Assembly: GCA_050633525.1 (NCBI GenBank)
Contig: JBOEGR010000014.1
Coordinates: forward strand, 21,294 to 85,293
Length of the DNA: 64,000 nucleotides
From: CANLBN01 sp050633525
GTDB taxonomy: Bacteria > Pseudomonadota > Gammaproteobacteria > Pseudomonadales > Cellvibrionaceae
Direction: 5' to 3'
Position 1 is the stretch's first letter, and each line of letters begins with the position of its first letter. The position numbers were made by a program, and so were the translations under genes. This document shows, piece by piece, positions 1-7,552 of the stretch. A model generated the notes under the pieces. The model was not told where the DNA came from. It saw only the letters and a program-made list of their open reading frames with translations, and searched no databases.

Positions 1-198
1 AATAATGGGTCGAAAAGGTAACATCTTTAGTTTGGTTGTGTGTCGAATTCGCTACATCCGGCATCGGTTCCCACCAATCCTACAAATTGAAAATGCATAA
101 AAATCAAGGGTTTACCCAACTCTTTGCGTGTTGGCATGATGGCTGCAATGTGTATTGGGCGATGATAAATCGTTTTAGGCGAAACTAAATCGTCGCTG

Positions 199-235
199 TT
201 ATTTGCAAATAATAACGTTGTTTAACTTTTATAAT
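199..235 (+). promoter_or_regulatory. Candidate promoter and palindromic operator of the TRAP operon
   Basis: A perfect -10-like hexamer TATAAT lies at 230-235, just upstream of the first TRAP gene. A perfect 14-bp palindrome, TTATTTGCAAATAA at 199-212, sits where a -35 region or operator would be. No convincing -35 hexamer is visible, so the promoter may depend on an activator. The 198 bases before it show no gene I can support. Confidence 0.4.
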
Positions 236-260
236 AATGAAATTTCATCGGAGAGACTCT

Positions 261-1259
261 ATGAAAAAATTACTAACTGCCGTTGCTGCTGTTGCAGCTG
301 TAAGTGCATTCAGTGCTAACACTTACGCTAGCTGTGAAAAAGGTGAGCGTGTCATTAAATTCAGCTTTGTAACTGCAGCTACTGGTCACCCTAAAGGTGA
401 AGCCGCTACTCAGATTGCTAACCGCATCAATAAAGAGATGAACGGTAAAGCGTGTATGCAACTGTTCCCAAGCTCACAGTTGTTTGATGACAACAAAGTA
501 ATGGAAGCCTTGTTACTTGGCGATGTTCAAGTTGCTGCTCCATCATTGTCTAAGTTTGAAGCTTATACCAAAAAATATCGTATCTTTGACTTCCCGTTCC
601 TATTCCCGAATATGGAAGCTGTAAACAAATTTACTCAAGGCCCTAAAGGCCAAGAGTTGTTGAATGCGATCGAAGACAAAGGTTATGTAGGTCTTTCTTA
701 CATCTATAACGGTCTTAAGCACTTCTCTGCTAACAAAGCTCTAGTACTTCCTTCTGATGCAGCTGGTTTAAAGTTCCGCGTACAAACGTCTGACGTAGCG
801 GTTGCTATGGTTGAAGCGATTGGCGGTAATGCTCAGAAGCTTGCATTTAAAGAAGTATACGGTGCATTGCAAACAGGTGTTGTTGATGGTCAAGAAAATA
901 CTTGGTCTAACATTTACACTAAGAAATTCTTCGAAGTTCAAGATGGTACGACTGAAACAAGTCACCAGCTGTTAACTTACTTAGCCGTTACATCTAAAGA
1001 TTGGTTAAATAGTTTACCTGCTGCTGAGCGTGATCAGTTCTTGAAACTCTTCCGTGAAGAAACTAATGCAGCTAATGCTCGTTCTACTGAAGTAAACGCA
1101 GCTAACAAAGCGAAGATCATTGCCGCTGGTGGTGTTGTTCGTACGCTGACTCCTGAGCAGCGTTCTGCTTGGATCAGTGTTATGCGTCCAGTATGGGACA
1201 AGTTTGCTTCTGATGTTGGTCAAGACACTATTGATGCCGCTGTTGCAGCTGGTCAGTAA
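261..1259 (+). CDS. dctP: TRAP transporter solute-binding protein, DctP family
   Basis: This is the periplasmic solute receptor of a tripartite ATP-independent periplasmic (TRAP) transporter, which captures an organic acid or related anion for the membrane subunits. The protein is 332 residues from the ATG at 261, which has GGAGAG just upstream and opens a clean signal peptide (MKKLLTAVAAVAAV, ending near TYA). An ATG at 237 in the same frame would add eight charged residues before the signal and is less likely. The family fold is evident from the VKFSFVTAATGHPKGEAA-type start, the conserved FRVQTSDVAVAMVEAIGGNAQ stretch (the usual substrate-contact Arg region) and the GALQTGVVDGQENTW motif. 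It is followed by a terminator and then dctQ and dctM on the same strand. The substrate cannot be told from sequence alone. Confidence 0.93.
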   Translation: MKKLLTAVAAVAAVSAFSANTYASCEKGERVIKFSFVTAATGHPKGEAATQIANRINKEMNGKACMQLFPSSQLFDDNKVMEALLLGDVQVAAPSLSKFEAYTKKYRIFDFPFLFPNMEAVNKFTQGPKGQELLNAIEDKGYVGLSYIYNGLKHFSANKALVLPSDAAGLKFRVQTSDVAVAMVEAIGGNAQKLAFKEVYGALQTGVVDGQENTWSNIYTKKFFEVQDGTTETSHQLLTYLAVTSKDWLNSLPAAERDQFLKLFREETNAANARSTEVNAANKAKIIAAGGVVRTLTPEQRSAWISVMRPVWDKFASDVGQDTIDAAVAAGQ

Positions 1260-1272
1260 TAGTTAGAGTCTT

Positions 1273-1301
1273 AAGGGGCCTGTATCGCAGGCCCCTTTTT
1301 T
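1273..1301 (+). terminator. Rho-independent terminator (attenuator) after dctP
   Basis: GGGGCCTG (1275-1282) pairs with CAGGCCCC (1288-1295) across a TATCG loop and is followed by six T. It probably lets the binding protein be made in excess over the permease genes, a common TRAP arrangement. The following stretch to 1593 is AT-rich and shows no gene. Confidence 0.9.
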
Positions 1302-1593
1302 AGTTATAAGGTTGTAAAGCTGTAAGATTGTAAATAGTAGTAAAAAAATTATTTTAATTCAGTGCGCGCAATACAAGAGTTAGGGAAGTTAAAACATAAA
1401 AAGTAGCTTATTAAAAAGCACGTTTTATCTTCTGCAATAAGCAACAATTATTGTACCCCCCTCATTTACAACACGCTTCTTATTTTATTTTGAGTGTGTC
1501 GTCTTCTTTTGTGTGCAACGAAATTACTTTTGGCTATCTCGGTTGTTTATTGGCTCAGTTCTTGTTGTTATTGCTACTGTAGGCGGATTAAAT

Positions 1594-2196
1594 ATGAATA
1601 AATTTTTTAGATTGATTGATCGACTGGAAGAAGACTTTATTGCCATTCTTCTTGGTTTGATGACGATTATTACCTTTGGGCAAGTTGTGGCTCGTTATGG
1701 TTTCAACTCCGGTTGGGGTAGTGCTCTTGAGCTTACGCAAGTACTTTTTGCGTGGTTAATTTTATTTGGGATGAGTTACGGTGTTAAACGCGGTATTCAT
1801 CTCGGTGTTGATATTTTAGTTAGACGTTTCTCTAAGCCAGTATTTAAAATTTTTGCTTTGATTGGCGCGGCTTTATGTATCCTTTATGGCCTAATGTTTT
1901 TGTCAGCTGACTTGGTTGGTTTTGATGGTAAAGGTGGTGCATATAAATACTGGGATACGATGTACAGGCTAGGCATCGGTATGGAAAGTATTTCACTGCC
2001 TGAATTTATTTATGGGCCTGATGTGAATCTACCTAGGTGGGTGGCTTACTTGATGCTTCCCGTAGGTTTGGTATTACTGATTATACGTTGTGTGCAAGCA
2101 TTCATTGCTATTCTCACAGGCAATCGCGAGATGATTATCGCTTCTCATGAAGCAGAAGAATTACTCGAACAAAACAAAAACGTAATAGGGGATTAA
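1594..2196 (+). CDS. dctQ: TRAP transporter small permease, DctQ family
   Basis: This is the small membrane subunit of the TRAP transporter, which pairs with DctM in the inner membrane. From the ATG at 1594 the product is 200 residues, preceded by an AGGCGG-like ribosome site. A GTG at 1513 would add 27 residues but the shorter form has the usual DctQ beginning (MNKFFRLIDRLEEDF). Four hydrophobic segments are visible, with the family signature ARYGFNSGWGSALELTQVLFAW near residues 40-60 and a basic VKRGIHLGVDIL loop. It ends 2 nt before the GTG of dctM, so the two are surely cotranscribed and probably translationally coupled. Confidence 0.9.
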   Translation: MNKFFRLIDRLEEDFIAILLGLMTIITFGQVVARYGFNSGWGSALELTQVLFAWLILFGMSYGVKRGIHLGVDILVRRFSKPVFKIFALIGAALCILYGLMFLSADLVGFDGKGGAYKYWDTMYRLGIGMESISLPEFIYGPDVNLPRWVAYLMLPVGLVLLIIRCVQAFIAILTGNREMIIASHEAEELLEQNKNVIGD

Positions 2197-2198
2197 TT

Positions 2199-3599
2199 GT
2201 GGAAAGTGCAGTTTTATTTGGTCTATTATTCTTATTCCTATTTATAGGTGTCCCTGTTGCTGTTTCTTTGGGTTTATCTAGTGTACTCGTTATCGCTATA
2301 TTTTCTCATGACTCAGTTTCATCTGTTGCGTTACAGTTACTCAATGCTTCGCAAAAATATACTTTGCTTGCGATTCCTTTCTTCATTTTAGCATCATGCT
2401 TTATGTCGACTGGGGGAGTGGCGCAAAGGATTATTCGTTTCTCTATCGCAACTATGGGGCATTTCCGTGGCGGTTTGGCGATCGCGAGTGTGTTTGCTTG
2501 TATGTTGTTTGCTGCCTTGTCTGGTTCTTCTCCAGCAACAGTTGTGGCAATTGGTACGATTGCAATTACCGCTATGCGTGAAGTGGGTTACACCAAAGAT
2601 TTCGCTGCGGGCGTCATTGCGAATGCGGGTACCTTAGGTATTTTGATTCCGCCATCGATTGTAATGGTTGTTTATGCTGCTGCAACGGACGTCTCTGTTG
2701 GCCGTATGTTTTTGGCTGGTGTGATTCCTGGTGTGATGGCCGGTTTGATGTTGATGACGGTTATCTATATCAATGCGCGTATGAAAGGTATGCCCAAGCG
2801 TCCATTTGCGGGTATGAAAGAGATCTTGGAGTCAGCAGGTGAAGCTTCTTGGGGCTTATTGCTTATTCTTATTATCCTTGGTGGTATCTATAGTGGTGTA
2901 TTCACGCCAACTGAAGCAGCTGCGGTTGCTGCGATGTATGCCTTCTTGATTGCGACCTTGGTTTACCGTGATATGGGTCCGTTGAAGGGTGTGCCTTGGC
3001 GCACAGATGGCGAATCACTGGGTGCGGCCACAAGCCGTAACGCAGGTTTGCTGCTTAAAAACTTAGTACCTGTTTTCTTTCATAAAGATACACGTGGTGT
3101 CATGGTAGATGGCGCAAAAACCACCATTATGTTGATGTTTATTATCGTTAACGCTTTGGTATTCTCGCACGTATTAGTGGGCGAGCGCATTCCTGATCTT
3201 ATCACTAGCCTTATGTTGGATGCGGGCTTTACTTGGTGGCAGTTCCTTATTGTTGTGAACATCATCCTGTTGATTGGTGGGCAGTTTATGGAGCCTTCTG
3301 GTTTACTCTTGATCGTTGCTCCGGTGACTTTCCCTATCGCTATCGAGTTAGGTATTGATCCTATTCACCTTGGTTTAATGATGATCGTTAATATGGAAAT
3401 CGGCATGATTACTCCACCGATCGGTCTTAACCTCTTTGTGACTTCGGGTATCACCGGTATGAGTATGGAGCGAGTAGTAAAAGCGGCTATGCCATTCTGT
3501 GCGGTATTATTTGTTTTCTTAATACTTGTTACTTACATTCCGCAAATTTCTATATGGTTACCTACCTTGATGATGGGACCAGAAATTATCACAAGATAA
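2199..3599 (+). CDS. dctM: TRAP transporter large permease, DctM family
   Basis: This is the large transport subunit, a membrane protein with about 12 hydrophobic segments that catalyses ion-coupled uptake with DctQ and DctP. It starts with GTG two bases after the dctQ stop. Family motifs include GVPVAVSLGLSSVL near the N-terminus, LSGSSPATVVAIGTI near residues 105-120, NAGTLGILIPPSIVMVVYA and, near the C-terminus, IGMITPPIGLNLFVTSG. At 466 residues it is longer than the typical 425-430. The extra length is a hydrophilic insert around residues 255-305, between the two halves, rich in charged and aromatic residues. The subfamily with such inserts exists, so I treat this as a variant and not an error. 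Confidence 0.93.
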   Translation: MESAVLFGLLFLFLFIGVPVAVSLGLSSVLVIAIFSHDSVSSVALQLLNASQKYTLLAIPFFILASCFMSTGGVAQRIIRFSIATMGHFRGGLAIASVFACMLFAALSGSSPATVVAIGTIAITAMREVGYTKDFAAGVIANAGTLGILIPPSIVMVVYAAATDVSVGRMFLAGVIPGVMAGLMLMTVIYINARMKGMPKRPFAGMKEILESAGEASWGLLLILIILGGIYSGVFTPTEAAAVAAMYAFLIATLVYRDMGPLKGVPWRTDGESLGAATSRNAGLLLKNLVPVFFHKDTRGVMVDGAKTTIMLMFIIVNALVFSHVLVGERIPDLITSLMLDAGFTWWQFLIVVNIILLIGGQFMEPSGLLLIVAPVTFPIAIELGIDPIHLGLMMIVNMEIGMITPPIGLNLFVTSGITGMSMERVVKAAMPFCAVLFVFLILVTYIPQISIWLPTLMMGPEIITR

Positions 3600-3615
3600 C
3601 AATGTGATGAATCTG

Positions 3616-3916
3616 TTAAGCGTCTCGAAAGGGATGCTTAAGCTCAATCTAAATAAAAAGAAAACTAATAAATAAGTAATAGAATCAATAATAGAGAGCA
3701 ATAGAGAGAAATAAAGAAAATCGATTTCCTGAATCCTTTCAGGAAGTCGAGCAGCACAGGATGTGTTGCCTGTTTTCAGTGATACCCTTATTGCTGAAAG
3801 CGCTCGGCAGATGAAAGCGCACATTTGTCTGCCATTAAAATACAGTCCTGGATAGATTTGTATTTTAAACCTTCCTGTTGTCTTTGCTGCACTTCGTAAG
3901 AAGTGCAGCCTTTTTT
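3616..3916 (+). ncRNA. Structured 3' region of the TRAP operon; possible small RNA with GGA loops
   Basis: No gene is visible between the dctM stop and the terminator 290 bases later, yet the stretch is full of hairpins. The first (3616-3641) is an 11-bp stem with two G-T pairs capped by a GAAA tetraloop. A second has TTCCTGA pairing with TCAGGAA near 3727-3743. A third has GCAGCACA pairing with TGTGTTGC around a bare GGA loop. A fourth has AAATACA pairing with TGTATTT around a loop holding CCTGGAT. GGA displayed in hairpin loops is the recognition pattern of CsrA/RsmA proteins, and CAGGATG is the repeat of the sRNA CsrB. It could instead be an ordinary long 3' UTR. No clear separate promoter is visible. 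Confidence 0.35.
3886..3916 (+). terminator. Strong Rho-independent terminator
   Basis: GCTGCACTTC (3886-3895) pairs perfectly with GAAGTGCAGC (3900-3909) across GTAA, then C and six T. It closes the dctM 3' region or the candidate sRNA. The remaining bases to 4134 show no gene. Confidence 0.9.
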
Positions 3917-4134
3917 ATTTTCAGTCCCACATCCCGTTGGCGATTATATAGGCTTACTTAAGAAATAAATACTCTGGGCTTTATAAACCGTATCTAATAT
4001 CGTCTATACGATTTAAAGCCATATTATATATGGGCTGTTAGGTATGTTGGCGCTAACCAATGTTGATGCTTGAATGCCAGAGAATAAGGCTTTTTTAGTT
4101 GGCAAAGTTGCAGAAGACTGCTTTGTATAGCAAT

Positions 4135-4833
4135 TTATAACTTCATCTCAGATCTCAGTTTTTTAAGGCGGGCTGCGTTTTCCGTTTTAGAAAGAGGTGT
4201 GGTCGTTGTTTCTGGTAAGGACAGTGTTGTTATTGGAGGTAGTACTGAGCCGGCAAGCAATTGCTCGCAGAGAGCTTCGTAATGTTGTCTGAAAATGGGG
4301 AACGCCACTTTTTCATCACTACTATTAAGGAAGCGCCAGTTACATTTTTTACCCGCATAATAAACAGCGGGATGGCTCCAAGAGGCATTTTGCTTGGGTG
4401 AGGCGGCATTGCACGCTTCTATGTAAGCGGCATGAACATCCGGTAATCGTTGATCGGATGATAGCTCTATGCATTTTTTTATCAGTCTACTTATTGTGGG
4501 TAGATAGTCAGATTGTTGGATCAACGAATGTGTTGCTTGGCGAATGATATCAGGCTGGTAAGGTGAAAGGTTTTCTAGCCACAAGCGCTTTGCGGCATTA
4601 ACGGCATCCATCTCTGAGTAAGCACTAAAGTAGAGATGGTGGTAGTTAATTCTCAGTAGCTCAAAACATTCGTTAATCGTATTGGCTAAGGCATTTTTTT
4701 CTTCACTGGAAAGAGGCGGTGTTTCCTCGAAGTGATTGCCGGTACTATGATGCCCAGCTGGTGTCTTTGAGTTGCTCTGCGACACTGCGATCTTTTGTTC
4801 TATTTGATTCAGAATAGTGTCTGTTTCTTTCAT
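4135..4833 (-). CDS. Lambda-P-like replication protein (helicase-loader candidate)
   Basis: This 232-residue protein has a hydrophilic, probably disordered N-terminus (residues 1-45) and a helical core around residues 50-160 with an RINYHHLYFSAYSEMDAVNAAKRLW region followed by a SLIQQSDYLPTISRLIKKC stretch. That pattern (a helix ending in AKRLW, then S-YLPT and a Leu/Lys helix) resembles phage lambda P and chromosomal P-like proteins, which load the DnaB helicase. The ATG at 4833 has AAAGGT upstream and lies 89 bases inside the end of the preceding DnaT-like gene, so the two are coupled. I infer a role in loading the replicative helicase. No phage genes are nearby, so this looks like a resident gene. 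The family assignment rests on pattern recognition only. Confidence 0.6.
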   Translation of the reverse strand: MKETDTILNQIEQKIAVSQSNSKTPAGHHSTGNHFEETPPLSSEEKNALANTINECFELLRINYHHLYFSAYSEMDAVNAAKRLWLENLSPYQPDIIRQATHSLIQQSDYLPTISRLIKKCIELSSDQRLPDVHAAYIEACNAASPKQNASWSHPAVYYAGKKCNWRFLNSSDEKVAFPIFRQHYEALCEQLLAGSVLPPITTLSLPETTTTPLSKTENAARLKKLRSEMKL

Positions 4834-6082
4834 TTGTTTGACCTTTATGTGCCGCAGCCCATTGCTGTTTTAGGTGGCGTAAAAAAATATTATCCCAGCT
4901 ATGCATGGGTTCTGCGCGATTTGTCCAATATAAAATAAACTCTGGAATTTGAGTTTCGATAAATTGCCGATCGATACCGGATTGTGTTTGTAATATTTCT
5001 AGGCAATCCCCTGAAGGGCGCCATTGTTTTGAGATGGGTTTGCGTTCGGGGTTACGGTTAACACCGGCTTGCACGAACTGCCACTGTTCACTGACATGCT
5101 TTACAAATACGTTACCCCATTCAGAATAAATAGCCTTTTTTTCTATCCATTTATGGATAAATTCTGGTATACATTCTTCGACAAAACGGTGGTCGATATT
5201 ACTGCTAATACCCGTTAAGTAGTGAAGTGTATGTTGATCTGGCTGCCAGTCGGCATGCATAGGCGTGGCTTTTTTCGATTCGATAAACGGCGTGTCTTGT
5301 TTTTGCCATTCTTCTTTTACCCAAGAAAAAAATGGCATATCCCAATTTAAATGAGTGGTGCCAGAGCGTTGATGATAAAGAGAGAATTTATTCAAGACCT
5401 TACCAACAAAAGTAGTAGGGATGCCTTCATTCGCGATTTGTACTTGTAATGCAGGGCTGGGTTGCCAGTCTTTAGGTAGTAGCGTTGCGCGATTGTTGCG
5501 AGCAACGCGAGTGCTATGAAAAGTCCATTGGCGCTTGACGTATTGAATAAATTTACTGCCCCATGAACGTTGTATTTCGCCGTTCTCTCGCCAGTAGCGG
5601 ACAAATTCGGGAACTTGATCGCGAGCAAAGTGTTCGGGAATATTGAGTTGAGCAATGCCGATCATGGTTTCTTCATCGGGCTGCCAGTTAGCTCCAATGC
5701 TGCTTGCGCCAGACGTAATATGGCGAGCGGGTTGGGTGGGCGCAGAAGAATGAGTGTTCAGTTCTCTTGAGTCTGCAGCAGCCCGATTAAATGCAAACTC
5801 AATAGTATGGCTTTGATTGTAAGGTGCTGAGCGTATCAAAATTAAACCTAGGTCCCGTAGACGTTGGCTAATACGTTGAATATCCAGATTGTCCCAAAAT
5901 GGAAAAGCCTCTTTAATTTCAGCTGATGTCAGGCAAAACCACGCAAAACCCTGACTATTGCTGCTTTCTCTATACTGAATCATATCGTTTAGAGCCGCTA
6001 GCATCGTCGCCTCTTCTAGCCCGAGAGTGGTTGCAAGCGAGGGGTAGACGAGTATCGGTTTTTCGGGGAGTAGTGATTTCAT
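4745..6082 (-). CDS. DnaT-like primosomal protein with four tandem DnaT domains
   Basis: The 445-residue protein has an N-terminal winged-helix-like region (about 1-90) of the kind seen in replication initiators. It is followed by four copies of a domain of about 54 residues, each opening with W-x-P and closing in a W-containing helix, at roughly 133-186, 206-259, 279-334 and 354-408. The repeat shows the pattern WxPxxxxxxxLxxxGIxxxFxxxxIPEFxxYWxxxxxxxxSWxxxFxxHVxxQW, which matches the DnaT C-terminal domain. E. coli DnaT has one such domain and works with PriA, PriB and DnaC to bring DnaB to restarting forks. The second copy is the most degenerate, lacking the IPEF core. It is followed by, and overlaps, a P-like loader gene, which supports a replication role. 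Confidence 0.72.
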   Translation of the reverse strand: MKSLLPEKPILVYPSLATTLGLEEATMLAALNDMIQYRESSNSQGFAWFCLTSAEIKEAFPFWDNLDIQRISQRLRDLGLILIRSAPYNQSHTIEFAFNRAAADSRELNTHSSAPTQPARHITSGASSIGANWQPDEETMIGIAQLNIPEHFARDQVPEFVRYWRENGEIQRSWGSKFIQYVKRQWTFHSTRVARNNRATLLPKDWQPSPALQVQIANEGIPTTFVGKVLNKFSLYHQRSGTTHLNWDMPFFSWVKEEWQKQDTPFIESKKATPMHADWQPDQHTLHYLTGISSNIDHRFVEECIPEFIHKWIEKKAIYSEWGNVFVKHVSEQWQFVQAGVNRNPERKPISKQWRPSGDCLEILQTQSGIDRQFIETQIPEFILYWTNRAEPMHSWDNIFLRHLKQQWAAAHKGQTNERNRHYSESNRTKDRSVAEQLKDTSWAS

Positions 6083-6305
6083 AGGGCAATTCTAACATTC
6101 TCCACTATTGGAAACTACGACTACTTAAGGGCAGAATAGGGGTAGAGTAGGTGGGTAATAAGGTGTGAATTGACCCATTCTGTTGTTTTATGTCCTTAGT
6201 AAGTCTATGAATTTTAAGGCTTAAGGCATAAACTGTCGTGCTTGAGCGTGACGAGGGCAAGGGATCTATGAGTACAAAAATTGACTTGAATCGGGTCCGT
6301 ATCAA

Positions 6306-6698
6306 ATGAAGGGCCTCCAAATTGACCACCTAGTTTTGACTGTTAGAGACATTGATCAAACCGTCAATTTCTATGAGTCGGTATTGGGTATGAAAAAGGT
6401 GGTCTTCAAACAAACGCGGGTCGCGCTTGAATTTGGTGGTGAAGGTGTAAAACAAAAAATTAATTTGCATCAGTTGGGCAATGAGTTTGAGCCTAAAGCC
6501 CAGCATGTCCAGCAGGGGAGTGCGGATTTATGTTTTGTTAGCCCAGTTTCCTTAAGAGTATGGATAAAAAGTATTACAAGCTTAGGTGTCAAAATCATCG
6601 AAGGGCCAGTCAATAGAACAGGTGCGGCAGGTGAGATAGAATCCATTTATTTTCGTGATCCTGATGGTAATCTCATTGAATTGGCACATTACAAATAA
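6306..6698 (+). CDS. VOC (glyoxalase/bleomycin-resistance) superfamily protein
   Basis: A 130-residue single-domain VOC protein. The strand order is typical: DHLVLTVRDIDQTVNFYESVLGM at the start, NLHQLG near residue 55, FRDPDGNLIELAHY at the end. His8, His56 and Glu126 are in positions that bind the metal in glyoxalase-type members. Proteins of this size and pattern are often annotated as glyoxalase-like or virulence proteins without a known substrate. It is transcribed away from the DnaT-like gene across a 223-base intergenic region and precedes the DUF4197 gene by 27 bases. The specific substrate cannot be predicted. Confidence 0.85.
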   Translation: MKGLQIDHLVLTVRDIDQTVNFYESVLGMKKVVFKQTRVALEFGGEGVKQKINLHQLGNEFEPKAQHVQQGSADLCFVSPVSLRVWIKSITSLGVKIIEGPVNRTGAAGEIESIYFRDPDGNLIELAHYK

Positions 6699-6725
6699 CA
6701 CGTTATATAGGAAAAGGTTGAGTGT

Positions 6726-7514
6726 ATGTTTAGTTTTTTTAATCAAAAGAAAATAGATAAAGTAAAACAGTGCGGACGTTTTAATCGCCGTTATTTTTCT
6801 GCATTATTATGTTCAGCATGCTTGTTGTTTTCTTTCCCCGCAATGGCGAGCTGGTTCGATAAGTTAAGTGAAGTATTAAATGAGTCTTCTGGTGGTTCGG
6901 GTTCCTCGGCTTTATCCAATACAGACATCAGCGCTGCGTTTAAGGAAGCTTTGAATATCGGTAGCGATAAAGTGGTGAGTCAGTTAAGTAAGGCAGGTGG
7001 CTTTAATGATGATTCGGCTATACGTATTCCGCTGCCTAAAAACTTTGAAAAGGCGCGTTCATTTCTTGCTCAGGTTGGCATGAGTGATTCATTGGATGAT
7101 CTTGGCGTTAAGCTTAATCGTGCAGCCGAAGATGCAACACCTAAAGCCAAAGCGCTTTTTGTGGATGCGATTAAACAAATGAGTTTTGATGACATTCGAC
7201 AAATTTACAATGGCCCAGAAGATTCAGCAACGCGCTATTTTCAATCAAAAATGACATCGACTTTGACGAATGCAATGTCTCCTGTTATTTCAAATAGTTT
7301 ATCTGAAGTGGGTGCAGTTAAGCGTTACGATGAAATTGTGTCGGCTTATAAAACGATTCCCTTTGTTCCCGATTTAAAAGCAAATTTAACGGAGCATGTT
7401 GTTGAAGGTGGTTTGAAAGGTATTTTTCATTATCTTGCTGAACAAGAAGCCGCTATTCGTAAAGATCCGATCAAGCAAACAACGGCTTTGTTGAAGAAGG
7501 TGTTTGGTAGTTAA
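6726..7514 (+). CDS. DUF4197 domain-containing exported protein
   Basis: A 262-residue exported protein of unknown function. The basic N-terminus is followed by a hydrophobic signal segment (SALLCSACLLFSFPAMAS) with cleavage expected after AMA. The rest matches the DUF4197 pattern: ALNIGSDKVVSQLSKAGGF near residues 75-95, RIPLPKNFEKA, and SATRYFQSKMTSTL followed by the region ending near YDEIVSAYKTIPFVP. The family is helical and found mostly in proteobacteria, often as a single chromosomal gene, with no known biochemical role. It is probably cotranscribed with the upstream VOC gene, and a hairpin separates it from the convergent chemotaxis receptor. Confidence 0.85.
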   Translation: MFSFFNQKKIDKVKQCGRFNRRYFSALLCSACLLFSFPAMASWFDKLSEVLNESSGGSGSSALSNTDISAAFKEALNIGSDKVVSQLSKAGGFNDDSAIRIPLPKNFEKARSFLAQVGMSDSLDDLGVKLNRAAEDATPKAKALFVDAIKQMSFDDIRQIYNGPEDSATRYFQSKMTSTLTNAMSPVISNSLSEVGAVKRYDEIVSAYKTIPFVPDLKANLTEHVVEGGLKGIFHYLAEQEAAIRKDPIKQTTALLKKVFGS

Positions 7515-7522
7515 TTGTACTT

Positions 7523-7548
7523 AAGGGGCAGCGACTCCAATGCCCCTT
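7523..7548. terminator. Hairpin between convergent genes
   Basis: AAGGGGCA (7523-7530) pairs with TGCCCCTT (7541-7548) across a 10-base loop. Only short T runs follow on either strand. It lies between the DUF4197 gene and the receptor gene, so it is probably a bidirectional terminator. Confidence 0.6.
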
Positions 7549-7552
7549 CATT

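Noticed and set aside
4135..6082. Prophage replication module
   Set aside because: Neighbours on both sides are ordinary chromosomal genes, and no integrase, structural or lysis genes were seen. A phage origin in the past cannot be excluded.
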